A stretch of 18,963 nucleotides of DNA. It comes from JAWKTT01 sp041398965 (lineage in GTDB: Bacteria; Planctomycetota; Planctomycetia; Planctomycetales; Planctomycetaceae). Position numbers and translations under genes: made by a program. A model generated the notes under the pieces. The model was not told the origin of the DNA. It saw nothing but the letters and a program-made list of their open reading frames with translations, and did no database searches. The stretch's first letter is position 1. Each line of letters starts with the position of its first letter. Below are positions 7,501-15,587 of this stretch, piece by piece. Where the stretch lies: contig JAWKTT010000055.1 of NCBI GenBank assembly GCA_041398965.1, forward strand, positions 1 to 18,963, given 5' to 3'.

Positions 7501-7541
7501 CGATCCCCAGGCCGACCTGGCCTGGGGATCGCGTTGTTTCT
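7501..7541 (+). terminator. Intrinsic terminator after the sigma factor gene
   Basis: Perfect 13-base arms at 7501-7513 and 7519-7531 (CGATCCCCAGGCC and its complement) flank a five-base loop, and are followed by a T-rich GTTGTTTCT. It lies 30 bases after the sigma stop codon and separates sigma from hisH. Confidence 0.8.
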
Positions 7542-7680
7542 GGCGAAAGACGGAATCTCGACTTCCCTTGCACCTCCCCTCGACTTTTGGGGGGACAGTC
7601 GACAACATAGCCGCAGTCGCCGTTAAGGCACTGGGATAGACCTCAAGACACCGATTTTTGATCAGCAGACGGGATACGTG

Positions 7681-8310
7681 ATGATCGGGATTATTGACTA
7701 CGAGATGGGGAACCTGCGGAGCGTGCAGAAGGCTTTTGAACGGCTGGGGACTCCGGCACGCATTTGCTCGACCCCTGCGGACCTTCAAGGGATCGATGGG
7801 ATGGTGCTCCCCGGCGTCGGAGCCTTTCGTGATGCAATCGCCGCATTGAAGCACAAAGGGTTCGTCGGTCCGATTCGTGACCATGTCGCGGCGGACATTC
7901 CCTTTCTAGGGATTTGTCTCGGGTTGCAACTGCTGTTCGATGTCAGTTATGAAGATGGCGAGCACGAAGGTCTGGGGATTGTGCCTGGGCATGTGGAGCG
8001 ATTCGTCTCGCAACCGGGGCTGAAGATTCCACACATGGGCTGGAACTCCCTCGATATCGCCCGCTCGAATCCGCTACTGGACGAGATTCCTTCTGGGGAA
8101 CATGTCTACTTCGTCCACAGCTATCATGTGGTTCCTGAGGACGACGCGGTCATCGCCGCCCGAGCCGATCATGGAGGGCCATTCGTCGCCATGATTGCGT
8201 GGAACCAGTTGTATGCCACCCAGTTTCACCCGGAGAAGAGCCAGTCTGTCGGCATGCGACTGTTGGACAACTTCGCCAAACAAGTTGCCGCCCCATCATC
8301 TCTCCGGTAG
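7681..8310 (+). CDS. hisH: Imidazole glycerol phosphate synthase, glutaminase subunit HisH
   Basis: HisH hydrolyses glutamine and channels ammonia to HisF, which makes imidazole glycerol phosphate and AICAR in histidine synthesis. The 209-residue protein is a class I glutamine amidotransferase of normal length: MIGIIDYEMGNLRSV at the N terminus, the LPGVGAF oxyanion segment at 43-49, the nucleophile Cys79 in GICLGLQ, the HisH-typical PHMGWN at 117-122, and the His183/Glu185 pair in QFHPEKSQ. ATG 7681 directly follows an in-frame GTG at 7678; I choose the ATG, the weak RBS being GGGA at 7671-7674. No hisF, hisA or other his gene is next to it, so the partner is encoded elsewhere. Identity is firm. 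Confidence 0.95.
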   Translation: MIGIIDYEMGNLRSVQKAFERLGTPARICSTPADLQGIDGMVLPGVGAFRDAIAALKHKGFVGPIRDHVAADIPFLGICLGLQLLFDVSYEDGEHEGLGIVPGHVERFVSQPGLKIPHMGWNSLDIARSNPLLDEIPSGEHVYFVHSYHVVPEDDAVIAARADHGGPFVAMIAWNQLYATQFHPEKSQSVGMRLLDNFAKQVAAPSSLR

Positions 8311-8387
8311 TGGTCGAAGGTCACGTTCCCGGGGAGCTTGCTCAACAATCCCGCATCGTGGCTGTTCGCCTTCGCCCCCGTGCCGAG

Positions 8388-9806
8388 TTAGTCGCGAAGG
8401 TCGTACTCTTTGATTTTTCGGTACATGGTGCGGGAGCCTATGCCGAGCATCTTGGCGGCTTCGTCGCGCTTTCCTTCGGAAAGTTCCAATGCTCGGGCGA
8501 TATAAAAGCGTTCGACCTCTTCGAGTGGACGACCGATGAGACGGTCTGCTCCGGCCTGCGCGGGGAGTGGGGTGCCGTCTGGTTCAACTGCCAGCGGGGC
8601 AAGTTCGCCTGGCAGATCATCGACGTCCAGTAAGCCATCGACGTCGAGGGCGAGCATCCCTTCGAGGACGTTGCGTAACTGACGAATGTTTCCAGGCCAG
8701 TCATGAGACATCAGCGCTTGCCGAGCGGCCCGCGAGACTCCCTGCACTTCGCGCCCCATGCGAACCTGCAACTCCTTGATGAAGTGATCGATGAGCAAAG
8801 GGATATCTCCCCGTCGCTCTCGGAGCGGAGGGAGCGAGATTGTCACGACACTGATGCGGTAATAGAGGTCGCGTCGGAATGTTCCCTCATCGACCCCTTT
8901 CTTGAGGTCGGCATTTGTCGCTGCGACGAGACGGACATTGATCGGCTTCTCTTCGTTCGACCCCACTCGTGTGATCCGGCGGTCTTCGAGAACCCGCAGC
9001 AATTTGATTTGTGTCTCCATCGGCATTTCGCCAACTTCGTCGAGAAACAACGTCCCTCCATTGGCATGTTCGAACCGGCCAATTCGCTTGTTGGCCGCCC
9101 CGGTAAACGCCCCCTGCTCGTGTCCAAACAACTCACTCTCGACAATGCTTTCGGGGAGTGCGGAAATGTTCAGGGGAACAAACGGCTTATTCTTACGAGG
9201 ACTGTTTTGATGAAGTGCTCGGGCAACCAGTTCTTTCCCTGTACCGCTCTCTCCGAGGATGAGCACGGTTGTGTCAGTCGGAGCGAGGTTCTTTAGCTGT
9301 TCGATGACACGGTTCATTGCAGGCGAATTGCCGACGACCCCTTCAAAGCCGAATTTTTCGTCGAGACGTCGACTAAGAGCGATGTTGCGGCGGATCAGTC
9401 GGACCTTGGCAGCCGCCTTTTCGACGGCAGTTCGAAGTTCCCGAATGTCGAGCGGTTTGGTGAGGTAGGTGTAAGCCCCCCCTTGCATCGCGGTGACGGC
9501 GGAGTGAATCGAGCTGTGACCGGTGAGGACGATCACCTCGGCTTCCGGGAGTTCTTCCTTGGTTTTCTGGAGGATGGCGAGACCATCGTAGTCGTCCATT
9601 TTGAGGTCAGTGATGACGATGTCGAAGTTCTCTCCTTCGATCTGTTCGACCCCTTTTTTCCCGGAGTTGGCGACCGTACACTCGCAGCCGATTCGCTCCA
9701 GACTTTCCGAAACCGCCAGCGCGTGCCCCTCGTCATCATCCACAATCAAAACACTGACCGGGATGTGTGACAGATCGGAATCGGTCGCGGGATTGGAAGC
9801 AGTCAT
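8388..9806 (-). CDS. Sigma-54-dependent response regulator, NtrC family
   Basis: This is a 472-residue two-component activator of RpoN promoters. The receiver domain (about 16-130) has the acidic cluster VDDDE, phospho-acceptor Asp67 (IVITDLKM), Thr95 and Lys117. The AAA+ domain (about 157-385) has Walker A GESGTGKE at 185-192, the sigma-54-contacting GAFTGA at 232-237, Walker B GGTLFLDEVGEM at 250-261, the arginine-finger region FRRDLYYRI and WPGNIRQLRNV. A Fis-type HTH ends the protein (DEAAKMLGIGSRTMYRKIKE). All active residues are present. No histidine kinase is adjacent, so it is an orphan regulator here. ATG 9806 is preferred over TTG 9812. It is convergent with hisH (77 bases apart). 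The subgroup and targets cannot be told from sequence. Confidence 0.94.
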   Translation of the reverse strand: MTASNPATDSDLSHIPVSVLIVDDDEGHALAVSESLERIGCECTVANSGKKGVEQIEGENFDIVITDLKMDDYDGLAILQKTKEELPEAEVIVLTGHSSIHSAVTAMQGGAYTYLTKPLDIRELRTAVEKAAAKVRLIRRNIALSRRLDEKFGFEGVVGNSPAMNRVIEQLKNLAPTDTTVLILGESGTGKELVARALHQNSPRKNKPFVPLNISALPESIVESELFGHEQGAFTGAANKRIGRFEHANGGTLFLDEVGEMPMETQIKLLRVLEDRRITRVGSNEEKPINVRLVAATNADLKKGVDEGTFRRDLYYRISVVTISLPPLRERRGDIPLLIDHFIKELQVRMGREVQGVSRAARQALMSHDWPGNIRQLRNVLEGMLALDVDGLLDVDDLPGELAPLAVEPDGTPLPAQAGADRLIGRPLEEVERFYIARALELSEGKRDEAAKMLGIGSRTMYRKIKEYDLRD

Positions 9807-9841
9807 GGGCAAAGGATTCGGTCGGACAAGTCATCGGGCAA

Positions 9842-9856
9842 CTCCCGAAACGGGAG
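9842..9856. repeat. Short hairpin in the response regulator leader
   Basis: CTCCCG (9842-9847) and CGGGAG (9851-9856) pair perfectly around AAA, 36 bases upstream of the regulator start on the minus strand. It may help terminate readthrough from bioA or be an operator. Confidence 0.3.
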
Positions 9857-9893
9857 CATAACAACGATCTCCGAAGAAATCGACACCCCCCTC

Positions 9894-9919
9894 AAAGCCC
9901 GACCTTTGCAAGGTCGGGC
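9894..9919 (-). terminator. Intrinsic terminator after bioA
   Basis: Perfect ten-base arms GCCCGACCTT (9897-9906) and AAGGTCGGGC (9910-9919) surround a three-base loop. Read on the minus strand the stem is followed by TTT (9896-9894). It begins nine bases after the bioA stop codon and closes the three-gene minus-strand cluster. Confidence 0.75.
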
Positions 9920-9928
9920 CCCGTTCGA

Positions 9929-11290
9929 TCAACGAACCGCTGCGTTAATGGATTCGATCGCCGTCTCGCAGAGTTGCTGCACCAGATTGGCGGGCATGGC
10001 GGGGGCGGGCATAAGGACGACGGTGTCTCCAAGTGGTCGCAAGACGAGTCCCCGTTTGCGTGCTTCGAGAGTCACGCGGTGACCGGTCCGACGTGCAATC
10101 GGGAACGAAACCAGTCCATCCCTTTTCTGCACCAATTCGATCCCGACCATCACCCCTTTCTGGCGGACCTCGGCGACATGTGGATGGTTGTGCAGTGGGG
10201 CAAGCGACTTCGCCATGAGTTCCTCATTGCGACGAACATTGTCGAGCACAGAGTTCTTCTGGAAGAGGTCTAACGACGCAAGAGCCGCTGCGCACGCGAG
10301 GGGATTGCCGGTGTAGGTGTGTCCGTGGAAGAAGGTCCGACCTTCGTCGGGCGTTCCGAGAAACGCATTGGCGATGGCATCGGTCGTCATTGTGGCAGCG
10401 AGTGGGAGATACCCACCGGTCAAACCCTTTGCGAGGCAGAGGAAATCGGGGGTGACCTGTTCCTGTTCCGAGGCGAAGAGTGTCCCAGTTCTCCCGAAAC
10501 CGACCGCGACTTCATCGCAGATGAGCGGAATGCCGTGTTCGGCTGTCAACTCGCGAATCCGTCGCAAATACCCCGGCGGATGGACGAGAATCCCCGCTGC
10601 ACCTTGCACGAGCGGTTCGACAACGAACGCGGCAAGTCGATCGGCATGCTGCTCGATGATCTGTTCCAATTGTGTATCGCAATGGACGAGATACTCTTCT
10701 GCGGTTTGGCCTGTTGGTCGCCTGAGTGTGACGGGTGAGGGGACGCTCACCGTCGGGAAGAGCAGTTGACCATAGACTCGATGAAACAGATCGATGCTCC
10801 CGACGCTGACCGAGCCGACGGTATCGCCGTGGTAGGCGCCGCGAACGGTCGCATACAACGAACGTCGGCCCTCGGAGTCGCCCGTCTGGCGATGGTACTG
10901 AAGTGCCATCTTGAGTGCCGCTTCGACTGCGGTCGATCCACTGTCGGAGTAGAAGACATGATTCAGGCCATGAGGGGTTGCCCGGACTAATTCGTGGGCG
11001 AGTTGAATTGATGGTGGCGAAGAGAGCCCCAACAGTGTCGTATGCCCGACTCGATCAAGTTGTTCGCGAATCGCCTGATCGATCTCGGGGACGCGATGCC
11101 CATGCACGTTGCACCACAGCGACGAGATGCCATCGAGATAATGGTTCCCCTCGATATCGATTAGCTCGAATCCATCTGCCGACTCAATGATTGGCGGGGA
11201 TTCTTCTCGATACGCCTGCATTGGGGCGAACGGATGCCAGACGTGCCGGTTGTCCCAGTCGCGAAGTTGTTGTGAGTTCGGGGATGTCAT
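9929..11290 (-). CDS. bioA: Adenosylmethionine-8-amino-7-oxononanoate aminotransferase BioA
   Basis: BioA uses S-adenosylmethionine as amino donor and PLP to turn KAPA into DAPA, the penultimate carbon-skeleton step of biotin synthesis. The 453-residue protein is a class III aminotransferase with the BioA-type N terminus (RHVWHPFAPMQAY at 15-27), DGISSLWCNVHGH at 53-65, the phosphate-binding SDSGSTAVEAALKMA at 115-129, YHGDTVGS at 153-160, the PLP-contacting Asp259 in ICDEVAVGFGRTG, and Lys288 in LAKGLTGGYLPLAAT as the Schiff-base lysine. Its ATG overlaps the stop codon of the upstream deacetylase (ATGA), indicating translational coupling. No bioB, bioD or bioF is present in the window. Length and motifs are normal. 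Confidence 0.94.
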   Translation of the reverse strand: MTSPNSQQLRDWDNRHVWHPFAPMQAYREESPPIIESADGFELIDIEGNHYLDGISSLWCNVHGHRVPEIDQAIREQLDRVGHTTLLGLSSPPSIQLAHELVRATPHGLNHVFYSDSGSTAVEAALKMALQYHRQTGDSEGRRSLYATVRGAYHGDTVGSVSVGSIDLFHRVYGQLLFPTVSVPSPVTLRRPTGQTAEEYLVHCDTQLEQIIEQHADRLAAFVVEPLVQGAAGILVHPPGYLRRIRELTAEHGIPLICDEVAVGFGRTGTLFASEQEQVTPDFLCLAKGLTGGYLPLAATMTTDAIANAFLGTPDEGRTFFHGHTYTGNPLACAAALASLDLFQKNSVLDNVRRNEELMAKSLAPLHNHPHVAEVRQKGVMVGIELVQKRDGLVSFPIARRTGHRVTLEARKRGLVLRPLGDTVVLMPAPAMPANLVQQLCETAIESINAAVR

Positions 11291-12081
11291 GGTGTCGGCA
11301 AAACAATCGAAGAAGCGGATCGAACGAGATCGGGACAGAGGAGGCCGACCGGGTCTCGAACCCCGAGCGTCGTCGCGGCCAGCAACAACTCGCCATGCGT
11401 GAACCCTGCACTCTGTCCCATCAACTGAGCCTGCCCCTCGACCAGATGAAACACTCGCTCTTTCCCCGGCGGAAACTGCGACCGATAGGCCCGAATGGCG
11501 GCAACCTTCTGGGCGTACGTCGCCGAGATGTCGACGACGAAGGCTCCGCTGCTTGGTGGAGACTCCAGCGTACTAAAGCCGAGCGAATACCAGAGTTGCT
11601 TTCGAATGGTATGCACCGGGAGTCCATCAAAGTGCTCGTCCCACTTTGAGAGTCGGGAGTAGAAGATCCCCGCATCGGTGATCTGCATTGCCTGCCAGTG
11701 GTCGGGCGATGCCATCGGTGTCTTCGCCGCCAACCCGAGCACGATGGCGGGTCGATAACGTCGAAACACCTTGGCGAGTTCGACTCTCGCCTCGAAACAA
11801 TCGAAGAGGCGTCGATTGGGAAGCGTGAGCGTCTCGCGGACTTGGACGCCGAGTTCCTTCGCGGCCAGTCGTGCCTCTTCGAGACGTTGTTCGGGGCCAC
11901 TGCTTCCGGGTGTCGGCTCCCCATCGGTCAGGTCGACAATCCCGACTCGATACCCCTGTTTCACCATCGCCGCGAGTGTTCCGCCGACAGCGATCTCGAC
12001 GTCGTCCGGATGGGCTCCCACCGCAATAACGTCCAACTTCTCGGGTAACTCAGCCGCCACAAGTCTGTCCTTCTTAGTCAC
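11287..12081 (-). CDS. PIG-L (LmbE) family deacetylase resembling BshB1
   Basis: The family consists of zinc-dependent N-acetylglucosamine deacetylases; BshB1 deacetylates GlcNAc-malate in bacillithiol synthesis. The 264-residue protein has the metal-binding AHPDDVE at 23-29, a second metal-ligand segment SPDHWQA around His128, and the BshB1-like order LDVIAVGAHPDDVEIAVGGT, VGIVDLTDGEPT, LTLPNR, YRPAIVLG, FVVDIS..Y..KVAAIRAYRSQF and a late GQSAGFTHGE. I infer deacetylation of a glycoside-type thiol precursor or another GlcNAc conjugate; no bshA or bshC is visible, so I withhold a symbol. The start is GTG 12081 with a poor RBS; a TTG near 12036 would give a core-only start. It overlaps bioA by four bases and follows glutamine synthetase by 48 bases. 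Confidence 0.85.
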   Translation of the reverse strand: MTKKDRLVAAELPEKLDVIAVGAHPDDVEIAVGGTLAAMVKQGYRVGIVDLTDGEPTPGSSGPEQRLEEARLAAKELGVQVRETLTLPNRRLFDCFEARVELAKVFRRYRPAIVLGLAAKTPMASPDHWQAMQITDAGIFYSRLSKWDEHFDGLPVHTIRKQLWYSLGFSTLESPPSSGAFVVDISATYAQKVAAIRAYRSQFPPGKERVFHLVEGQAQLMGQSAGFTHGELLLAATTLGVRDPVGLLCPDLVRSASSIVLPTP

Positions 12082-12129
12082 ACCGACCGCCGGTTACAAA
12101 GCCAGCAGCGGTTGAGGTTGCAAACAATC

Positions 12130-13626
12130 TCAACAGTCGAAATAGGTCGCGAATTCCCAAGGGTGTGGACGCTCTCGGAGTGCTTCGCATTCGCGGGTCG
12201 TCTTGTACCAGATCCATGTGTCTATGACGTCTTCCGTAAACACGTCTCCTCGCAGCAGAAACTCATGATCGTTTCGCAGGGCGAAGAGGGACTCTTCCAA
12301 AGTCGCAGGAACCTTGGGGAAGGCACGCAGTTCTTCTGGTTGCAAGTCGTAGATGTCTTTGTCGAGCGGGGGTCCGGGATCGATCCGATTTTGCACTCCG
12401 TCGATTGCCGCCATCAACAGAGCCGACATCGCGAGGTACGGATTGCACGACGGGTCCGGGCATCGAAACTCGAACCGCTTGCTGGTTGGGTCGGCAGTAT
12501 GCACGGGAATCCGAACGGCTGCCGATCGATTGCGGAAGCTGTACGTCAAGTTGACCGGGGCCTCGAACCCTGGGACAAATCGGCGATAACTGTTCGTGGT
12601 CGGACAACAAAACGCGAAGAGCGCGGGGGCATGACGCAAGATTCCGCCAAGAGCATGCATGGCGATGTCGCTTAGCCCCCCATAGCCCGCACCGGCAAAC
12701 AGCGTCTGATCCCCCTTCCACAAGGAGAAGTGCAGATGCAGCCCCGACCCGTTGTCGTTCCAGATCGGCTTGGGCATAAAGGTGGCGATCTTCCCATGTC
12801 GGGCCGCAACGTTCTTGACGATGTACTTGTATCGCAACAGGTGATCTGCTGTTTTCACGAGTGACCCGAACCGGATGTCGACTTCGCATTGTCCTCCTGA
12901 CGCCACTTCGTGATGCTGCCCCTCTACTTCGATACCGCAGTCTTGCAGTGTCAACATGATCTCGGTGCGGAGTGCTTGCAAGGTGTCCGCAGGAGGCATC
13001 GGGAGATACCCTTCTCGTCGTCGAATCTGATAGCCCCCGCTCGCGGGAAGTGTCGAACCTCCGGTGCCGTTTCCATCAAAAGAGCCACGATTTCCTCCTC
13101 CCGATACTCCATCACCATACGGCCCGCGGTCCCTGCGGCGACTACCACGATTCCACTCCCCTTCATGGCTGTCGACGTGGTAATACGCTTCGTGTTCGTT
13201 CTGGTCGAACCGGACGTCGTCGAACACAAAGAACTCTGCTTCCGGGCCGAAGTTTGCGGTGTCGGCGATCCCCGTTGATTGCAGATAAGCCTCTGCTTTG
13301 CGGGCGATGTTGCGAGGGTCTTTGCGGTACTCTTCTCGCGTGATCGGGTCGAGGATGTTGCAGGTCAGCGCCAGTGTCGACTGCATGAACGGATCAACAA
13401 TGGCGGTCTCGGACTGAGGCACGACCAGCATGTCGCTCTCGTTGATTGTCTGCCACCCCGGCATCGACGACGCATCAAATCCATACCCTTCTTCAAAGCT
13501 CGCCTCGGTCAACATCCGTACGGGCACGGTAAAGTGCTTTTGAGTCCCCGGAAAGTCCATAAAGCGGAGATCGACCGCCTTGATCTCCTCGCGCCGACAT
13601 AGGGCCAAAACTTCTTTCGGAGTCAT
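12130..13626 (-). CDS. glnA: Glutamine synthetase, type I, with an insertion in the central loop
   Basis: This enzyme makes glutamine from glutamate, ammonia and ATP as a dodecamer. From ATG 13626 it has 498 residues, against about 470 for the family. Visible motifs: VDLRFMDFPGTQKHF, EEGYGFDASSMPGW, metal-binding FGPEAEFFVFD, QHHEVASGGQCEVDIRFG, KPIWNDNGSGLHLHFSLWK, the glutamate-binding flap segment NSYRRFVPGFEAPV, and RFEFRCPD..CNPYLAMSA. Tyr426 in DKDIYDLQPEEL aligns with the adenylylation site of enterobacterial GSI-beta. About 40 residues rich in Gly, Arg and Asn (roughly 159-205) are inserted after EGEWNRG, where the family has a short loop. GTG 13638 is an alternative start; neither has a strong RBS. 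It is probably the first gene of a minus-strand cluster with the deacetylase and bioA. Confidence 0.93.
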   Translation of the reverse strand: MTPKEVLALCRREEIKAVDLRFMDFPGTQKHFTVPVRMLTEASFEEGYGFDASSMPGWQTINESDMLVVPQSETAIVDPFMQSTLALTCNILDPITREEYRKDPRNIARKAEAYLQSTGIADTANFGPEAEFFVFDDVRFDQNEHEAYYHVDSHEGEWNRGSRRRDRGPYGDGVSGGGNRGSFDGNGTGGSTLPASGGYQIRRREGYLPMPPADTLQALRTEIMLTLQDCGIEVEGQHHEVASGGQCEVDIRFGSLVKTADHLLRYKYIVKNVAARHGKIATFMPKPIWNDNGSGLHLHFSLWKGDQTLFAGAGYGGLSDIAMHALGGILRHAPALFAFCCPTTNSYRRFVPGFEAPVNLTYSFRNRSAAVRIPVHTADPTSKRFEFRCPDPSCNPYLAMSALLMAAIDGVQNRIDPGPPLDKDIYDLQPEELRAFPKVPATLEESLFALRNDHEFLLRGDVFTEDVIDTWIWYKTTRECEALRERPHPWEFATYFDC

Positions 13627-13638
13627 CAATCTGTTCAC

Positions 13639-13957
13639 TCTAGATGTCCAGGTGGTTCCCGTTCAACAGCCCACCCTCGTAGGAGAAGTGGTACTGCGGA
13701 GCACATGTCGAAGGGGAGCATTCTGTCATACAAGGTAATGCAGCAACCCCAGAACTACCATCTTGCGACCGCATCAAGACTGATTTTGCCTCTCTCAGCG
13801 GCAAACGTTCGACTTCTGCTTCCTCACGGTCCCCTTGGTCAACCCTGTCCGCAGCAGTCAATTTCAATGCGAAGGGGCCCCCCTGAGAACGTCCTCAGGA
13901 GGGCCCCATTGTTTTCGCTGGACACTTGGCGGTGAACGGGAATCAACTGGACGCGAC
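13639..13957. other. Gene-free stretch upstream of glnA, with a hairpin
   Basis: This 319-base gap should contain the glnA promoter on the minus strand. I looked for a sigma-54 GG-N10-GC type site and found no good match. The minus-strand open frame here starts only with TTG and has no family resemblance. The far end carries the hairpin at 13874-13907. Confidence 0.45.
13874..13907. terminator. Hairpin, probable terminator of the small minus-strand gene
   Basis: Arms 13874-13887 and 13894-13907 pair at 13 of 14 positions (GGGGCCC ends, CTGAG inner part) around a six-base loop. It lies 50 bases beyond the stop codon of the minus-strand gene at 13958-14266. The better T-run (GTTTT, 13911-13915) is on the + side, so it may work in both directions. 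Confidence 0.6.
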
Positions 13958-14266
13958 TCACGCCGCCTCCAGACAACTCGCTTCCGGAAGTGGAATTCGC
14001 TGAGGCAGATCGACCTTAAGATATCGTTCGCCACGGGTGTCGTAGAAATAGACACGGTTCAGGTCCGCTGTCCAGATGGCGCCGAGCCGAATTTGACGCG
14101 GCCCTTTCAACAGGAACTGCACTCCACAGAGGCGTTCTCCCTGCATCAGGGCCAGCTCTTTCATCGCAAACTGTTCAGCCAGCAAATTCTCCTTTTCGCA
14201 CAACGTCAGGTGAATGAACGAACGCAAATCGTCCAAAGAGGTCATCGTCGGGATCGTCTTCGTCAT
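13958..14266 (-). CDS. Small soluble protein, unknown function, planctomycete-like
   Basis: About 102 residues from ATG 14266. The body (from SLDDLRSFIHLTLCEKENLL to VYFYDTRGERYLKV) resembles small hypothetical proteins I associate with planctomycete genomes, but I know of no function. It predicts an N-terminal helix pair (about 10-42) followed by beta strands (GVQFLLKGPRQIRLGAIWTA, NRVYFYDTRGERYLKV), with no signal peptide or membrane segment. Three Cys residues are present (23, 47, 98) without a metal-binding spacing. The start is uncertain: ATG 14245 (MTSLDDL) or GTG 14350 would also fit, and none has a clear RBS. It is divergent from the membrane-anchored gene at 14790 and ends before a hairpin at 13874-13907. 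Confidence 0.65.
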   Translation of the reverse strand: MTKTIPTMTSLDDLRSFIHLTLCEKENLLAEQFAMKELALMQGERLCGVQFLLKGPRQIRLGAIWTADLNRVYFYDTRGERYLKVDLPQRIPLPEASCLEAA

Positions 14267-14789
14267 GGTGTGATTCAAGGGAACTCCGGAATCCAGGTTG
14301 GGGAACAGAGAGTTCAGCAGCGGATGAGGTATCGGCCTGCAGAGTCCCACTTCTCCCGCCCGATCCGGTCGGCTGGCGTCACCCGCAGGATGTCCCCAGT
14401 CCGCCTAATCGATACAGCAGGTCGATCTGCGATTCATTGTCAGCTTCCCGCTCCCTACAACTCAGGACACCTTCAAGTTCTCGAAGCCTCACTTTCTCAG
14501 TCATCAAACATTGTGGCGTGATGTCGCATGCATTCCCCCGGTTGAAGAGATCCGAATATCACTGTGAAGCGACGCAAACTTTGACGCTTGCGAAGTCTGC
14601 GTACTTCTCAAAGAGCTTCCGCAATTTGCAGATGATAAGTTGGCATGCTTTGCCGCTTCGCCATTACTGCCCCCCCATCGGCTGTTTCCGCCGACCTCGT
14701 GAAACTGGAGTGATAGGTTTGAAGACCGAACCCACACTGCACCCCACGTTCCCGTGTTTGCCACTCGGGGAATCTCAGGAGGACCACCC
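14267..14789. other. Divergent intergenic stretch
   Basis: This 523-base stretch between a minus-strand and a plus-strand gene should hold both promoters. A TTGACG at 14581-14586 resembles a -35 element, but no good -10 lies at the right spacing. The open frames on both strands across 14437-14823 lack family resemblance and have skewed composition (Ser, His, Cys, Arg), so I treat them as chance. Confidence 0.45.
14777..14782 (+). promoter_or_regulatory. Ribosome binding site that sets the start at 14790
   Basis: A perfect AGGAGG lies seven bases before ATG 14790. It places the start after the in-frame codons at 14754 and directly at a hydrophobic N terminus. Confidence 0.85.
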
Positions 14790-15542
14790 ATGTTTGGAGT
14801 CAAGACGCTTCTCTTTGGACTGACGATTGGAGCTGGCGGAATGTTCGCCGCCGACCGCTACCATCTGGTCAACACCCCCGATGGCTACGTCGTCATTCCA
14901 CGTGTGCAGTCCCCCGCGCTGCTCGATAGCTACGCTAATGTCCGAGGTTGGGGAACCGAACAGTGGTCTCGAAACATCCCCCTCAGCCAGGCGATCGTCG
15001 CCGGTGGTCGGGGAGACTTGATCTCCGAAGGAATTCGGTCAGATCTTTTGCGTCAGGCCTCTGAAGGACTCGGACTGACTCAGGGTTCGAACGGTCAAGA
15101 GTTGGAAGCCCGCACGTTGCAGCACAGCCCAAACGCCGGATCGGCGGGTGCCCCCGAGATCATCTTCGGCCAGTCAGTCAGCGAAACACGCCCTTCGCCC
15201 CCCGCAACCAGCGGTGGTTCGCTGCTCGATCGATTGCAGCAACAACTCCAGTCAAACCCCCTCAACTCCAAGGCCACCTCGAACAAGGCGGGGGTTCCCT
15301 CGGCATCTCAGGGAGGCGTGACCGGAGCAGGTTGGAGCGACTTTCAAGAACGTCCTCTAACCCGCGACATCGTCCCGAATTCAACCTACGGATCATCGAT
15401 CCCCGCGAGCGTCCCTCGTCAACCAACAGGCAGTTCGATCCCGACGGGTTTTCAATCTCAGCCTGGTCAACCAGTTCCCACGACAACTTCCGTCGGGACA
15501 TCATCGCTGCCACAATTCCAGTTCAGAGTCTCTCTCAGGTAA
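14790..15542 (+). CDS. Membrane-anchored low-complexity protein, possibly frameshifted near its end
   Basis: The open frame gives 250 residues. Residues 1-21 (MFGVKTLLFGLTIGAGGMFA) form a signal anchor; 22-95 look like a small folded domain (YHLVNTPDGYVVIPR, LLDSYANVRGW, QAIVAGGRGDLI); from about 95 on the chain is rich in Ser, Pro, Gln, Gly and Thr and probably disordered. I know of no function; the domain is reminiscent of membrane-anchored planctomycete hypotheticals. Beyond the TAA at 15540-15542 the +1 frame continues with the same composition (SLSGNGFSSLSNVVTNAAT) up to 15588, where the original frame reopens. One gene of about 379 residues with two compensating frame changes would explain this better than two genes. 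The start is well supported by AGGAGG. Confidence 0.65.
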   Translation: MFGVKTLLFGLTIGAGGMFAADRYHLVNTPDGYVVIPRVQSPALLDSYANVRGWGTEQWSRNIPLSQAIVAGGRGDLISEGIRSDLLRQASEGLGLTQGSNGQELEARTLQHSPNAGSAGAPEIIFGQSVSETRPSPPATSGGSLLDRLQQQLQSNPLNSKATSNKAGVPSASQGGVTGAGWSDFQERPLTRDIVPNSTYGSSIPASVPRQPTGSSIPTGFQSQPGQPVPTTTSVGTSSLPQFQFRVSLR

Positions 15543-15587
15543 TGGATTCTCATCCTTATCTAACGTGGTGACAAACGCCGCCACGCG

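Noticed and set aside
13640..13867. A 75-residue minus-strand frame just before glnA
   Set aside because: It has only a TTG start and no RBS, overlaps the hairpin-side flank, and its composition gives no family signal.
13639..13957. Possible sigma-54 promoter upstream of glnA, given the NtrC-type regulator nearby
   Set aside because: No minus-strand match to the TGGCAC-N5-TTGC pattern with correct spacing was found by eye.
14581..14610. TTGACG as a -35 box for the gene at 14790
   Set aside because: No reasonable -10 hexamer is present 16-18 bases downstream, and the position is about 200 bases from the start codon.
14437..14823. Overlapping open frames on both strands in the divergent intergenic stretch
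   Set aside because: They overlap each other and the well-supported gene at 14790, lack ribosome binding sites, and have a chance-like composition.
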